A stretch of DNA of 64,000 nucleotides from Maribacter antarcticus DSM 21422 (GTDB taxonomy: Bacteria > Bacteroidota > Bacteroidia > Flavobacteriales > Flavobacteriaceae). The stretch is taken from the NCBI RefSeq assembly GCF_000621125.1, contig NZ_KK211214.1, positions 1,035,026 to 1,099,025 on the forward strand. Reading direction: 5' to 3'. This document shows positions 53,817-64,000 of this stretch, in pieces (position 1 is the first letter of the stretch; each line of letters starts with the position of its first letter). Under the pieces are notes generated by a model, which made no database searches, was not told the DNA's origin, and saw only the letters and a list, made by a program, of their open reading frames with translations. The position numbers were made by a program, and so were the translations under genes.

Positions 53817-55079
53817 ATGCCAAAAAGTCTTTTCTCTTTTTTATTGTTTCTATTTTCGTTGCAGATCTCAGCATCCTCCATTCTAATACCTATGGATGCC
53901 GATTACCAGAAAAATCATTTAAAGGCATACGGAATCACCTATTGGGTGCTTGCCAAACAGCAAAAAGTACAATGGCTTTTAAACTATAGGGGCGGTTCTT
54001 TCTTGATGCCCGATGGAGAAAGCATCCGGAAAGAATGTCAAATAAGAGGCGTTTCGTTTGAAATTGTATCTGATAGTCAAGCGAATGCTATTTTGGATGA
54101 GATCAGTAGTCCATCTAAAAACCAAGACGCCGTTATTTTGGAGAAAGCACCTAAGATTGCCGTGTACTCGCCACAAGGAAACCAGCCGTGGGATGATGCC
54201 GTTACGATGGTATTGACTTATGCTGAGATACCATATGTCACTATTTATGATGAAGAGGTATTAAATGATAAACTGGCTTTATACGACTGGTTGCATTTGC
54301 ATCATGAGGATTTTACAGGTCAATATGGAAAATTTTATGGAGCATATAGGGCAACACCATGGTATATTGATGGGAAGGCAGCGTCAGAAAAACTGGCAAA
54401 GAAATTAGGCTATGATAAAGTGTCTCAAGAAAAGGGAGCCGTTGCTTTAAAAATACGAAATTACGTTATAGGTGGCGGATTTATGTTCGCCATGTGCTCT
54501 GCAACAGATAGTTTTGATATTGCCCTTGCAGCGGATGGTGTGGATATTTGCGAACCGATGTTCGATGGGGATGCCTCAGACCCTAACTACCAAGCTGGTT
54601 TGAGCTTTAGTAAGACTTTTGCTTTTACAGATTTTGTATTGGAGCGTAGTCCTATGAAATATGAGTTTTCTTCAATAGATATGACCAAAAAAAGAGGAAA
54701 CGTTCCCAAGGAGTCTGATTATTTTTCGTTGATGGATTTTTCTGCAAAATGGGATGCTGTGCCTACTATGCTGTGCCAAAATCATACCTCTTTGGTAAAG
54801 GGTTTTATGGGGCAGACCACCGCCTTCAATAAATCACAAATTAAACCTACCGTGCTAGTTCTTGGAGAAAACAAACTAAACGGAGAAGCCAGATATATAC
54901 ATGGAATAAATGGAAAAGGATTTTTTACCTTTTACGGAGGTCATGATCCAGAAGATTACCAGCATAGGGTAGGAGATCCCAAAACAGAATTGGAGTTACA
55001 TCCAACCTCGCCGGGATATCGATTAATTTTGAACAACGTGCTTTTCCCAGCAGCGCGCAAGAAAAAGCAGAAAACTTAG
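53817..55079 (+). CDS. exported conserved protein, often labelled asparagine synthetase B
   Basis: A 420-residue protein with signal peptide (L-F-S-L-Q-I-S-A-S-S). Blocks include L-L-N-Y-R-G-G-S-F, I-A-V-Y-S-P-Q-G-N-Q-P-W-D-D-A-V, D-W-L-H-L-H-H-E-D-F-T-G-Q-Y-G and F-F-T-F-Y-G-G-H-D-P-E-D-Y. I recall close proteins in Bacteroidota carrying the name asparagine synthetase B, but the signal peptide and lack of the synthetase motifs make that name doubtful; a glutamine-amidotransferase-like fold is possible. It overlaps the convergent next gene by 4 nt. Confidence 0.65.
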   Translation: MPKSLFSFLLFLFSLQISASSILIPMDADYQKNHLKAYGITYWVLAKQQKVQWLLNYRGGSFLMPDGESIRKECQIRGVSFEIVSDSQANAILDEISSPSKNQDAVILEKAPKIAVYSPQGNQPWDDAVTMVLTYAEIPYVTIYDEEVLNDKLALYDWLHLHHEDFTGQYGKFYGAYRATPWYIDGKAASEKLAKKLGYDKVSQEKGAVALKIRNYVIGGGFMFAMCSATDSFDIALAADGVDICEPMFDGDASDPNYQAGLSFSKTFAFTDFVLERSPMKYEFSSIDMTKKRGNVPKESDYFSLMDFSAKWDAVPTMLCQNHTSLVKGFMGQTTAFNKSQIKPTVLVLGENKLNGEARYIHGINGKGFFTFYGGHDPEDYQHRVGDPKTELELHPTSPGYRLILNNVLFPAARKKKQKT

Positions 55080-55990
55080 TCTGTTTTGGAATCTGTTTGA
55101 GAGGCGTAGGTGCTTTCAAAAATTTTATCAGCATTGGCCGACTCAAACCCATCTCTTCGTTGTATTCTAGAAACCTCTGATTGTACCAAATGTTTAAATT
55201 CCGGTAAGGGTAGTCGTTCTGCAAATTCTACATAGCTTCCCGGAATCTCCATTGTTTTACCGTTCATAAATGTGGCCTCTATCATTTTAGCTATAGAGCT
55301 ACTTTGTCTAAGAAGTCCATCGGCACTTTGTTTGATAATACCGCCAGAGTTGTTTAGTTTTATGCCAATACCTACTAAGAATTCGTTAAACGTTTCCATG
55401 GTGTTATATCCTTCTTTAAGCTCATGCACACTAATCGTATAGTGGTTTAAATAGTAGCGGTTGTAAATTACCCAAGCGGCATACTCACTATCAGTGGCAA
55501 GCGTTTGGTAGTCTGCGATACTTGGTAGTTCCCATAACGATTTATAAAAAAAGTCACCCACTGCCTCGGGGTCGTTCAAATCTAAATTGGAAACTAGATC
55601 GGAAGTAACTTTAGCTGTGTATTTAGTGATAAGTGCTTTAGTGCTTCTTGATAAGTCTTCAACCCTAAGTTCACTTATGAATATACGTGGATACTTTGGG
55701 GATGGTGGTGAATACCAATAGGCATTTAATTTTTTGCCTTCAAAAAAATAATAATCACGTTTTTTATACCCATAGTGAAGGAAAATATTTTCTAAAGAGG
55801 CTATACCTAAATGAGGAACGCCCAAGGTCCTAAAAGCAATATGGTCGTTTACTATTTCATCTTCTGAGGCTATAATTCCGCCTTCCAATAAGGCATTGGA
55901 CACTTTCTGTACATCTGAAACACTTTTTTTATAAGGTTCGAATAATAGGGTCATTAATTGATCTAAGGCAGAATTCTGATTAAATTTCAT
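55076..55990 (-). CDS. DUF1338-family protein (2-oxoadipate dioxygenase/decarboxylase-like)
   Basis: A 304-residue protein. The family signature N-D-H-I-A-F-R-T-L-G near residue 45 gives the first metal His; I-S-V-H-E-L-K-E-G and G-S-Y-V-E-F-A-E-R supply the second His and the Glu. DUF1338 members are non-haem iron enzymes turning 2-oxoadipate to D-2-hydroxyglutarate in lysine breakdown. Lysine-pathway neighbours are absent here, so the substrate is presumed from family. Confidence 0.85.
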   Translation of the reverse strand: MKFNQNSALDQLMTLLFEPYKKSVSDVQKVSNALLEGGIIASEDEIVNDHIAFRTLGVPHLGIASLENIFLHYGYKKRDYYFFEGKKLNAYWYSPPSPKYPRIFISELRVEDLSRSTKALITKYTAKVTSDLVSNLDLNDPEAVGDFFYKSLWELPSIADYQTLATDSEYAAWVIYNRYYLNHYTISVHELKEGYNTMETFNEFLVGIGIKLNNSGGIIKQSADGLLRQSSSIAKMIEATFMNGKTMEIPGSYVEFAERLPLPEFKHLVQSEVSRIQRRDGFESANADKIFESTYASQTDSKTD

Positions 55991-56094
55991 AACTATGATA
56001 TTAAATAATAATTGTGGGGGAAAATATAACGTTTAGTCTACTTAAGGTTTCAAATAACGAAGTCACTTTAGGATTTGATTTTGACTGAATGAAG

Positions 56095-56898
56095 TTATTC
56101 CAATTGTGATATAAGTTTTTCCAAAACTACTTCTACTCCAAAATCATCATTAGATGCGGTTTGGTATTTTGAAATATTTTTTACATTAAGATGTGCATTT
56201 TCCATTGCAAAACTAAAATCGGACAAGGCAAGCATTTCTAAGTCATTATTATAGTCACCAAATACGAGTACTTCATCTGTATTGATGTGATGCGCCTTCA
56301 TAACTTTTTCTAATGCAAACCCTTTATGTGCATTAACACTGGAAATATCAACCCAGTTTGTTCCTGATATTTTCACTTTAAGTTCTTGTTCTAGCGACTT
56401 TACATGTGGATAAATAAAATGTTCCGAACTTTCAAAATGATAGATAGCTATTTTGATGATTTCTGTGGTAACATTTTCCAAGGTATCAACCACATCGAAC
56501 TCGGTATAGTATTCTCTTAATTTGTCTACAAAAACAGAAGACTTTCCAGTTATGTAAGCCGTTTGCTTTCCGCAAAGTACAGGATGCATTTCGGGAAACC
56601 CACCCAATATTTCTAAAGTCCTTTTAATATGGGTAGTGGGTAATGGTGTAGATAGTAATTCCTTTTCTTGCTGCATTACAAACCCCCCATTTTCCGCAAT
56701 GACTACAATATCGTTTTTGATTGGATGTAGTTTATCAATTATACTATTATATTGTCTTCCACTGGCAGCAACAAAGAGGATACCTTTGGATTTTAGTATT
56801 TCAAAAACTTTAAAAAAACGGTCACTAACTTCGTGATTAGAGTTGAGTAGTGTACCATCCATGTCAGATACTACCATCTTTATTTTGGATAAATCCAT
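56095..56898 (-). CDS. Cof-type HAD phosphatase
   Basis: A 267-residue HAD-superfamily hydrolase. Motif I V-S-D-M-D-G-T-L-L-N near 10-19, motif II A-A-S-G-R-Q near 45, and motif III/IV F-G-D-Y-N-N-D-L-E-M near 213. The C2B cap lies between, as in Cof/YbiV-type sugar-phosphate phosphatases. Cytosolic; substrate unknown. Confidence 0.9.
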   Translation of the reverse strand: MDLSKIKMVVSDMDGTLLNSNHEVSDRFFKVFEILKSKGILFVAASGRQYNSIIDKLHPIKNDIVVIAENGGFVMQQEKELLSTPLPTTHIKRTLEILGGFPEMHPVLCGKQTAYITGKSSVFVDKLREYYTEFDVVDTLENVTTEIIKIAIYHFESSEHFIYPHVKSLEQELKVKISGTNWVDISSVNAHKGFALEKVMKAHHINTDEVLVFGDYNNDLEMLALSDFSFAMENAHLNVKNISKYQTASNDDFGVEVVLEKLISQLE

Positions 56899-57119
56899 TT
56901 ATTGCATAATTTTGAATGTAAAGGTATTTTAATGAAAAGGATTCTCGATACGGTTACACGAATTTTTGCTTTTATTTAATAGTATCAGGCCGATCAATGG
57001 TAAGGCTAAAACACCTTTAGCTAAAGTATTCTGTCTGTACTTTTGGATACACTCAGGGTTAGTATAGTCAACCCCTTATTTTAATTCACTTTACGTATCG
57101 GTTTATAAATAACAACCTT

Positions 57120-57560
57120 ATGAAATGGTATCAAAAAACGTTTAGGCTTCCTACTTTTTCCAGAGGATTCCACCTCATTACCGATTTAATTGTTACGGAG
57201 TGTCCAGAAATTTCAAAAATTGAAATAGGGATATGTCAGGTTTTTATTAAACATACATCGGCAAGTCTTACAATAAACGAGAATGCCGATTCAACGGTTC
57301 GTGCAGATTTTGAAAGTCATATGAATAGGATGGTGCCTGAAAACGCACCTCATTATACACACACGTATGAGGGGCCTGATGATATGCCCGCCCATATTAA
57401 GGCCTCCCTGTTAGGTGCTTCAGTACAAATTCCAATAACTCATGGAAGATTAAATTTAGGAGTATGGCAAGGAGTATATATGTGTGAGCATAGAGATCAT
57501 GCCTTAGGAAGGGACTTGGTTTTAACCATATCTGGAACTTTAATAGAGAGGGTTTGTTAG
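57120..57560 (+). CDS. yjbQ: YjbQ-family protein (UPF0047)
   Basis: A 146-residue protein. H-T-S-A-S-L-T-I-N-E-N-A-D near residue 42, the H-M-N-R-M-V-P and the C-terminal H-G-R-L-N-L-G-V-W-Q-G-V-Y-M-C-E-H-R are the UPF0047 hallmarks. Members have weak thiamine-phosphate synthase activity in vitro; true role unclear. Stand-alone, with a strong terminator after it. Confidence 0.9.
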   Translation: MKWYQKTFRLPTFSRGFHLITDLIVTECPEISKIEIGICQVFIKHTSASLTINENADSTVRADFESHMNRMVPENAPHYTHTYEGPDDMPAHIKASLLGASVQIPITHGRLNLGVWQGVYMCEHRDHALGRDLVLTISGTLIERVC

Positions 57561-57615
57561 TATAGCTGTGCCATTAAATAATATTTTCAGTAAAAAAAGG
57601 TACAAGTATGACATA

Positions 57616-57647
57616 AAAAAATCCGATTCATATGAATCGGATTTTTT
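57616..57647. terminator. bidirectional terminator between yjbQ and rplT
   Basis: A 32-nt perfect palindrome with A6 and T6 ends around CCGATTCATATGAATCGG. It serves both convergent genes. Confidence 0.9.
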
Positions 57648-57671
57648 AAGTGAGATGTATATATGTTTAAT

Positions 57672-58016
57672 TTATTTTACCTGGTCTACAACGGCTTTAA
57701 AAGCATCAGGGTGATTCATGGCTAGGTCTGCAAGAACTTTTCTATTAAGCTCTATATTTTTAGCTTTCACTTTACCCATAAATTGAGAGTAGGACATTCC
57801 GTGTAATCTGGCTCCCGCATTGATACGTGTAATCCATAGCGCACGAAAGGTTCTTTTTTTGTTTCTTCGGTCCCTGTAAGCATATAACATTGCTTTTTCA
57901 ACTGCGTTTTTTGCAACTGTCCAAACATTTTTACGTCTTCCAAAGTACCCTTTGGCTTGCTTCATCACCTTTTTTCTTCTGGCTCTGGAAGCTACTGCAT
58001 TTACTGATCTTGGCAT
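57672..58016 (-). CDS. rplT: 50S ribosomal protein L20
   Basis: A 114-residue basic protein that is an early assembly protein on 23S. It opens [15 protein letters not shown] and has [21 protein letters not shown]. Full length. Third of the infC-rpmI-rplT set, 99 bp after rpmI. Confidence 0.97.
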   Translation of the reverse strand: MPRSVNAVASRARRKKVMKQAKGYFGRRKNVWTVAKNAVEKAMLYAYRDRRNKKRTFRALWITRINAGARLHGMSYSQFMGKVKAKNIELNRKVLADLAMNHPDAFKAVVDQVK

Positions 58017-58115
58017 TTTTCTAAATTTTTTGTAGTAGGCGTCCTATGTTTTTTATTTTGGAACTTTTATAGCCTAACTCCATGGTTAATAATTTTACCT
58101 TTTTAAAGGGCTAAG

Positions 58116-58313
58116 TTACTTTAAACGTAACTGCTCTTTAATACTGTTAACATCTGCTTGATGAACCAAACCATCATGCGTTAGCCTAAGCTTACGCTTT
58201 TTAGATTTCTTTGTAAGAATGTGGCTCTTAAAAGCGTGCTTTCTTTTAATTTTACCTGAACCTGTAAGCTTAAATCGCTTTTTGGCACTGGATTTTGTTT
58301 TCTGTTTAGGCAT
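58116..58313 (-). CDS. rpmI: 50S ribosomal protein L35
   Basis: A 65-residue basic protein with [13 protein letters not shown] and the [14 protein letters not shown] signature. It lies 156 bp after infC, and that gap contains an 11-bp hairpin that may control it. Confidence 0.97.
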   Translation of the reverse strand: MPKQKTKSSAKKRFKLTGSGKIKRKHAFKSHILTKKSKKRKLRLTHDGLVHQADVNSIKEQLRLK

Positions 58314-58396
58314 TTTCTCCTATTTAATTAATTAATCTCACTATATGCTAAACTTATTTCAGCAATTAACTGGCATCAGTTCAACTTTTTCAATCT

Positions 58397-58427
58397 AAAC
58401 GCTGCTTACAATGAGCAAGCAGCGTTT
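58397..58427 (-). promoter_or_regulatory. hairpin in the rpmI leader, candidate ribosomal-protein control element
   Basis: An 11-bp perfect stem (58397-58407 with 58417-58427) with a 9-base loop, between infC and rpmI. On the minus strand no T-run follows, so it is not a standard terminator. L20 represses this operon through leader RNA in other bacteria. Confidence 0.5.
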
Positions 58428-58469
58428 ATAATTTTATAAACTATACGGTATCTGAGCGATACCTATATA

Positions 58470-59027
58470 CTATTTGCCTTTGGTTTTTGGGGCTAAGAAC
58501 ATAGTCATTCTCTTTCCTTCAAGTTTTGGCATTTGTTCCACCTTTCCTAATTCCTCTAACTCTGAAGCTAGCTTCAAAAGTAAGATTTCTCCTTGATCCT
58601 TGTAAACGATAGACCGCCCTTTGAAAAAGACATATGCTTTTAGTTTCGCTCCTTCTTTCAGAAACTTTTCGGCATGTTTCTTTTTAAACTCGTAATCATG
58701 GTCATCTGTATTGGGACCAAATCGTATCTCTTTTACAACCACCTTAGAGGCTTTTGCCTTCATGGCCTTATCTCTCTTTTTCTGTTCGTATAAGAATTTT
58801 TTATAATCTATTATCTTACAAACAGGGGGTTTCGCTTTTGGTGAAATTTCCACCAAATCCAATTCTAATTCTTTGGATAAATCCAAAGCTTTTCTTATCG
58901 GGTATACACCAACCTCCACATTGTCGCCAACCAACCTCACTTCTGGAGCAAGTATTTTTTCATTGATATTGTGGGGATTCTTATTTTCTCTTCTAGGTTG
59001 AGGCCTAAATCTCTTACGTATTGCTAT
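58470..59027 (-). CDS. infC: translation initiation factor IF-3 with an AUA start codon
   Basis: A 185-residue factor. Homology extends 29 codons beyond the first usual start (GTG at 58940), through [12 protein letters not shown] and N-E-K-I-L-A-P-E, to I-A-I-R-K-R-F, where flavobacterial IF-3 has M-A-I-R. The codon there is ATA at 59027-59025, and no ATG, GTG or TTG lies nearby. IF-3 rejects non-standard starts, so a rare start gives self-control, as AUU does in E. coli. Core blocks V-R-L-V-G-D-N and [16 protein letters not shown]. Cotranscribed with thrS upstream. Confidence 0.93.
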   Translation of the reverse strand: MAIRKRFRPQPRRENKNPHNINEKILAPEVRLVGDNVEVGVYPIRKALDLSKELELDLVEISPKAKPPVCKIIDYKKFLYEQKKRDKAMKAKASKVVVKEIRFGPNTDDHDYEFKKKHAEKFLKEGAKLKAYVFFKGRSIVYKDQGEILLLKLASELEELGKVEQMPKLEGKRMTMFLAPKTKGK

Positions 59028-59130
59028 GACTCGTATTTTTTAATTAAACATTACTTAAATCCTTTTCCATTTTACCTACTTAGTTCAAAGAGGTGAGATT
59101 TGGTTTGCAACAAATCTAGGTAAGGCACTT

Positions 59131-61071
59131 TCAAAACGATTTTAAGGTACTATTTATTTCCGTATTAACCAAGTCTGTAAACGCTGTTATCGTTATTGCT
59201 CCTAGGTCTTTACCTCCGTGCTTTCGAACGGAAATAGTATTTTCCTTTTCATCCGTATCACCAACAATAAGCATAAATGGCACTTTGCTCATCTCTGCCT
59301 CTCGTATTTTCTTGCCAATAGTTTCACTTCTACTATCCAAGAGGGCGCGAATTTCGTTATTTTCTAGGGATTTTAAAACTTTTTCAGCATATTTTTCATG
59401 TTTCTCGCTTACAGGCAAAATTATAGCCTGTTCTGGCGTTAGCCATAAAGGAAAATTTCCTCCGGTATGCTCAAGTAACAGGGCAATAAAACGCTCCATA
59501 CTGCCAAACGGTGCTCTGTGTATCATTACAGGTCTGTGAAGTTCGTTGTCACTGCCCTTGTACGTTAGGTCAAACCTTTCTGGAAGGTTATAATCCACTT
59601 GGATAGTGCCCAATTGCCATTTCCTTCCTAAAGCGTCTTTGACCATAAAGTCTAGTTTTGGTCCATAAAATGCTGCTTCTCCCTTTTCTATAACATAATT
59701 AAGTCCCTTTTCCTCTGCAGCATTGAGAATTGCTTGCTCTGCTTTTTCCCAGTTTTCAACAGAACCGATATATTTATCTGGATCATCTAAATCTCTTAGT
59801 GATACTTGGGCAGTATAGTTTTCAAACCCTAAGGATTCTAATACATATAAGGATAGGTCAATTACATCTTTGAATTCCTGATCTAATTGCTCTGGCATAC
59901 AGAAAATATGGGCGTCGTCTTGTGTAAAGCCTCTTACCCTCGTTAAACCATGAAGTTCGCCGCTTTGTTCATATCTATAAACGGTGCCAAATTCGGCATA
60001 ACGTTTTGGTAAATCTTTATAGCTAAAAGGTTTGGCGTTGTATATTTCACAATGATGAGGACAATTCATTGGTTTTAGCAAAAACTCTTCGTCTTCCTTT
60101 GGCGTCTTTATTGGTTGAAAGCTGTCTTCGCCGTATTTAGCATAATGGCCAGAGGTTACATACAGTTCTTTTTGTCCTATATGCGGAGTGATAACCATTT
60201 CGTAACCTGCTTTTTTTTGAGCTTTTTTAAGGAATTGTTCTAATCGCTCTCTTAGGGCTGCACCTTTTGGTAGCCATAAAGGAAGCCCTTGCCCTACTTT
60301 TTGTGAAAAAGTAAATAATTCCAGCTCTTTACCTAATTTTCTATGATCCCGCTTTTTTGCTTCTTCCAAAAGCTCAAGGTATGCAGTAAGTTCCTTCTGC
60401 TTTGGAAATGATATTCCGTAAATACGTGTCAGTTGTGGATTTTTCTCGTTTCCCCTCCAATACGCACCTGCTACATTTAGAATTTTAATGGCTTTAACGA
60501 TTCCTGTATTAGGAATGTGCCCTCCTCTGCATAAATCGGTGAAGCTATCATGGTCGCAAAAGGTGATTGTTCCATCATCCAGATTTTCTATAAGCTCTAC
60601 TTTATATTCGTTTCCTTGGTCCTTGTAGAACTTAAGGGCATCTGATTTAGATACGGAACGCATCTTATAATCATGCTTACCTCTTGCAATTTCTATGGCC
60701 TTTTGTTCGATTTTTTGAAAATCCTTTTCTGAGATACTTCCCTCTGGTAAATCTACATCATAGTAGAAACCATTTTCAATTGCGGGTCCTATAGTTAACT
60801 TTACTCCAGGGTATAGCTCCTCTAAAGCCTGTGCTATAATATGTGAGGTTGAATGCCAAAATGCAGTCTTACCTTCTTGGTCGTTCCAGGTAAATAATAC
60901 CAAAGCACCATTTTCCGTTAATGGGGTAGTGGTCTCCACAATGGTGTCTTCGAACTTGGCGGAGATTATGTTTCTGGCAAGGCCCTGGCTTATGCTGTTC
61001 GCGACATCCATTGGAGTGGCTCCCTTTTCAAATTCCTTGGTGGAGCCATCTGGTAATGTAATTTCAATCAT
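59131..61071 (-). CDS. thrS: threonyl-tRNA synthetase
   Basis: A 646-residue class II synthetase; I start it at the ATG at 61071 (M-I-E-I-T-L-P-D-G) rather than a TTG nine codons earlier. TGS domain 1-60, editing domain with H-S-T-S-H-I-I-A-Q-A near 85 and C-x-x-x-H sites (C-R-G-G-H-I), catalytic core with M-N-C-P-H-H and F-R-Y-E-Q-type G-T-V-Y-R-Y-E, and motif 3 R-A-P-F-G-S-M-E-R-F. C-terminal anticodon domain complete. Confidence 0.96.
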   Translation of the reverse strand: MIEITLPDGSTKEFEKGATPMDVANSISQGLARNIISAKFEDTIVETTTPLTENGALVLFTWNDQEGKTAFWHSTSHIIAQALEELYPGVKLTIGPAIENGFYYDVDLPEGSISEKDFQKIEQKAIEIARGKHDYKMRSVSKSDALKFYKDQGNEYKVELIENLDDGTITFCDHDSFTDLCRGGHIPNTGIVKAIKILNVAGAYWRGNEKNPQLTRIYGISFPKQKELTAYLELLEEAKKRDHRKLGKELELFTFSQKVGQGLPLWLPKGAALRERLEQFLKKAQKKAGYEMVITPHIGQKELYVTSGHYAKYGEDSFQPIKTPKEDEEFLLKPMNCPHHCEIYNAKPFSYKDLPKRYAEFGTVYRYEQSGELHGLTRVRGFTQDDAHIFCMPEQLDQEFKDVIDLSLYVLESLGFENYTAQVSLRDLDDPDKYIGSVENWEKAEQAILNAAEEKGLNYVIEKGEAAFYGPKLDFMVKDALGRKWQLGTIQVDYNLPERFDLTYKGSDNELHRPVMIHRAPFGSMERFIALLLEHTGGNFPLWLTPEQAIILPVSEKHEKYAEKVLKSLENNEIRALLDSRSETIGKKIREAEMSKVPFMLIVGDTDEKENTISVRKHGGKDLGAITITAFTDLVNTEINSTLKSF

Positions 61072-61370
61072 CGTATCATATATATATAAGGTGCGCAAAT
61101 ATAATGTGTTGCTTTAAGGTCTACAATTTTATACAGCGCTGTTTTCGTAATCTTTATCCTAAGAAGCTATAGGTTGATTAATGTAGTATAAGTAGTTTTG
61201 GATACACTTTGGTGTTCGGGAGCGCTCCTTTCCATAATGACTTTGTCAATTCATTCATATTTTGTAAGTTTAATACTCTTTTTTAAACAAGTAATATTCT
61301 GTAAATATCTATTCTATAAGGTGTTAAAGCCTGGGTCTAAAAAACCTTCAAAAAAGTTTGTTTTTTATTG

Positions 61371-61400
61371 TTGTTGGTATGAAAAAGGATGTTACATTTG
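61371..61400 (+). promoter_or_regulatory. rRNA promoter P1 (TTG-N19-TACATTTG)
   Basis: TTG at 61371-61373 and TACATTTG at 61393-61400, 19 bp apart, the Bacteroidota housekeeping arrangement, about 360 bp before 16S. Confidence 0.7.
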
Positions 61401-61516
61401 CACCCCGCAAACGAGCTATGTTTATAGTGAGTGAGGGGTAAGTTCTTTAAAAGTTGTGTTGTACGGTTAATTTTCTCGACCGTTTGAAAAGAAGTTTTAT
61501 TTTTTTTCAAAAAAGC

Positions 61517-61546
61517 TTGTCGGGATAAAAAACAGTTGTATATTTG
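61517..61546 (+). promoter_or_regulatory. rRNA promoter P2 (TTG-N19-TATATTTG)
   Basis: TTG at 61517-61519 and TATATTTG at 61539-61546, exactly 19 bp apart, about 215 bp before 16S. An A-rich stretch just upstream may act as an UP-like element. Confidence 0.8.
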
Positions 61547-61614
61547 CAGCCGCTTAGGGAAATACCTTAAGCAAAAAGAAGCGTTCTGAGGGAGTTTACT
61601 TGGGACAATTAGGA

Positions 61615-61630
61615 GTTCATTGAAATATTG
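61615..61630 (+). promoter_or_regulatory. boxA-like antitermination element, rRNA leader
   Basis: GTTCATTGAAATATTG, 132 bp before 16S; near-identical words recur before tRNA-Ala and 23S. BoxA binds NusB/S10 in rRNA operons. Confidence 0.55.
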
Positions 61631-61762
61631 TGGAGAATCGAAGTGAGTAGAAAAGGATTGGTCCTTTTTGAAAATTTCGGACAAGAATTATAAAGAATTA
61701 GATCGAGAGAATCGGGGCCGGGGACGGACATTGGAATTGTTGGGACGAATATTTACAAAACA

Positions 61763-63291
<1,529 letters not shown>

Positions 63292-63453
63292 AGAGATTGT
63301 CCTTTTAAGGACAGTCCCTGACGGTTTTGAGATAAGTTCTCGGTCCCGTTTTTTCGATTTATTATTTTATATTCTTTGTCTAATTATTCTTCCACAATTA
63401 TGATATATAGTAAATGCTGTATGGTTTCCTTCGGGAGGCTTTAGAGTAGGGAC
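63292..63453. other. 16S-tRNA spacer
   Basis: 162 bp of processing spacer; nothing distinct seen. Confidence 0.5.
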
Positions 63454-63527
63454 AGTCCCATAGCTCAGCTGGTTAGAGCGCTACACTGATAATGTAGAGG
63501 TCGGCAGTTCGAGTCTGCCTGGGACTA
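63454..63527 (+). tRNA. tRNA-Ile (anticodon GAT)
   Basis: A 74-nt cloverleaf: acceptor AGTCCCA/TGGGACT, anticodon stem CTACA/TGTAG with loop CTGATAA, T-arm around TTCGAGT, discriminator A; CCA not encoded. Usual spacer tRNA. Confidence 0.95.
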
Positions 63528-63563
63528 CAGAAGCCCAAGGGTTTGTAGAAGAATCTGGGCAAC

Positions 63564-63572
63564 GTTCATTGA
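63564..63572 (+). promoter_or_regulatory. boxA-like element between the spacer tRNAs
   Basis: GTTCATTGA, second copy of the leader word. Confidence 0.4.
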
Positions 63573-63660
63573 GATTAAAGTATTGGAAATTTTAGAAGTT
63601 GGGAGAAGAGGGTTTGATAACTCATAACTCATCACTAATAACTCATCACTAAAAGAAATG

Positions 63661-63733
63661 GGGGATTAGCTCAGCTGGCTAGAGCGCCTGCCTTGCACGC
63701 AGGAGGTCATCGGTTCGACTCCGATATTCTCCA
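63661..63733 (+). tRNA. tRNA-Ala (anticodon TGC)
   Basis: A cloverleaf with anticodon stem CCTGC/GCAGG and loop CTTGCAC, T-arm ATCGG/CCGAT around TTCGACT, acceptor GGGGATT/ATTCTCC with one U-U mismatch, discriminator A. Confidence 0.95.
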
Positions 63734-63819
63734 CTAGGCAATACTGGGTGATAATTTAATTATCTCCGAGTTTTGTATGGGAAGTCATTAATTTAATTGT
63801 TGTTGGCAACCCACCAAAC

Positions 63820-63836
63820 GTTCATTGACATATTGG
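63820..63836 (+). promoter_or_regulatory. boxA-like element ahead of 23S
   Basis: GTTCATTGACATATTGG, third copy, about 110 bp before 23S. Confidence 0.5.
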
Positions 63837-63944
63837 AACAGGATATATAACATTAGTGTTGTATATACCTAAAAAGAAAGAAACACGAATCTTAATTACG
63901 TACGCAAGTACGTAATGATAGTAAAGAGTACGAATATATAATAA

Positions 63945-64000
63945 GTAAGCAATAAGAAGGTTTGGCGACAAGCTGGAAAAGGGCGTATGGGGAATGCCTA
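63945..64000 (+). rRNA. rrl: 23S ribosomal RNA, 5' end only
   Basis: The sequence AAGGTTTGGCGACAAGC and GCGTATGGGGAATGCC matches the first helices of 23S rRNA. The gene runs off the window; the 5' end is approximate. Confidence 0.85.

Larger units (their letters stand above)
61072..61762. other. 691-bp rRNA leader and upstream region
   Basis: No gene. It holds two tandem promoters and a boxA-like element, listed separately. Upstream of about 61370 I see nothing notable. Confidence 0.7.

Overview
The window comes from a member of the Bacteroidota, almost certainly a marine Flavobacteriaceae. The evidence is the 16S gene, promoters of the TTG-N19-TAnnTTTG type, core genes in flavobacterial order, many lipoproteins and low GC. 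The Maribacter/Zobellia/Arenibacter neighbourhood is my guess from general likeness only.

Region 1 (1-22082) is an accessory metabolic cluster read on the + strand. Its centre is a tightly packed operon (3822-15107): two secreted M24 (creatinase/aminopeptidase P fold) proteins, a secreted DUF885 protein, a pair of DUF1989 proteins, a three-domain biotin-dependent urea/guanidine carboxylase and an allophanate hydrolase. The last four make up the guanidine-to-ammonia route (guanidine carboxylase, carboxyguanidine deiminase, allophanate hydrolase). Their joining to exported M24 and DUF885 proteins suggests that a guanidino or ureido compound is first cut outside the cytoplasm. A second M24-DUF885 pair lies upstream. 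Four diverged copies of an uncharacterised exported protein family with an E-x3-H helix (2376, 19018, 19862, 21144) flank the core. A broken sulfatase-modifying-enzyme-like gene, a 911-residue BNR-repeat protein and a brnQ stump lie between core and flank, so parts of the cluster are decaying.

Region 2 (22276-43984) is a composite genomic island built into the 3' end of a tRNA-Lys gene. Three direct repeats of the tRNA 3' end (22276, 25329, 43955) split it into a 3-kb unit (AbiF-type HEPN protein with a small RNA upstream, plus a two-gene membrane module) and an 18.6-kb unit. The larger unit carries a RepA-like helicase, a type III restriction-modification operon led by a UvrD-type helicase with a Cys-cluster nuclease tail, a GIY-YIG endonuclease, VapE-like and RecA-like replication genes, an amber-interrupted excisionase-like gene, a large P-loop NTPase and a tyrosine integrase. 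I see no relaxase, capsid or terminase gene, so it resembles a phage satellite or a mobilizable defence island.

Region 3 (43957-61071) is core chromosome: tRNA-Lys, aroK, a PRTase, hslR-like, an FKBP lipoprotein, a beta-barrel protein, tgt, an LptF/G permease, an EamA transporter, accA, dnaB, a secreted conserved protein, DUF1338, a HAD phosphatase, a YjbQ protein and the operon thrS-infC-rpmI-rplT. infC appears to start at an AUA codon.

Region 4 (61371-64000) is an rRNA operon with two tandem promoters, boxA-like repeats, 16S, tRNA-Ile(GAT), tRNA-Ala(TGC) and the start of 23S.
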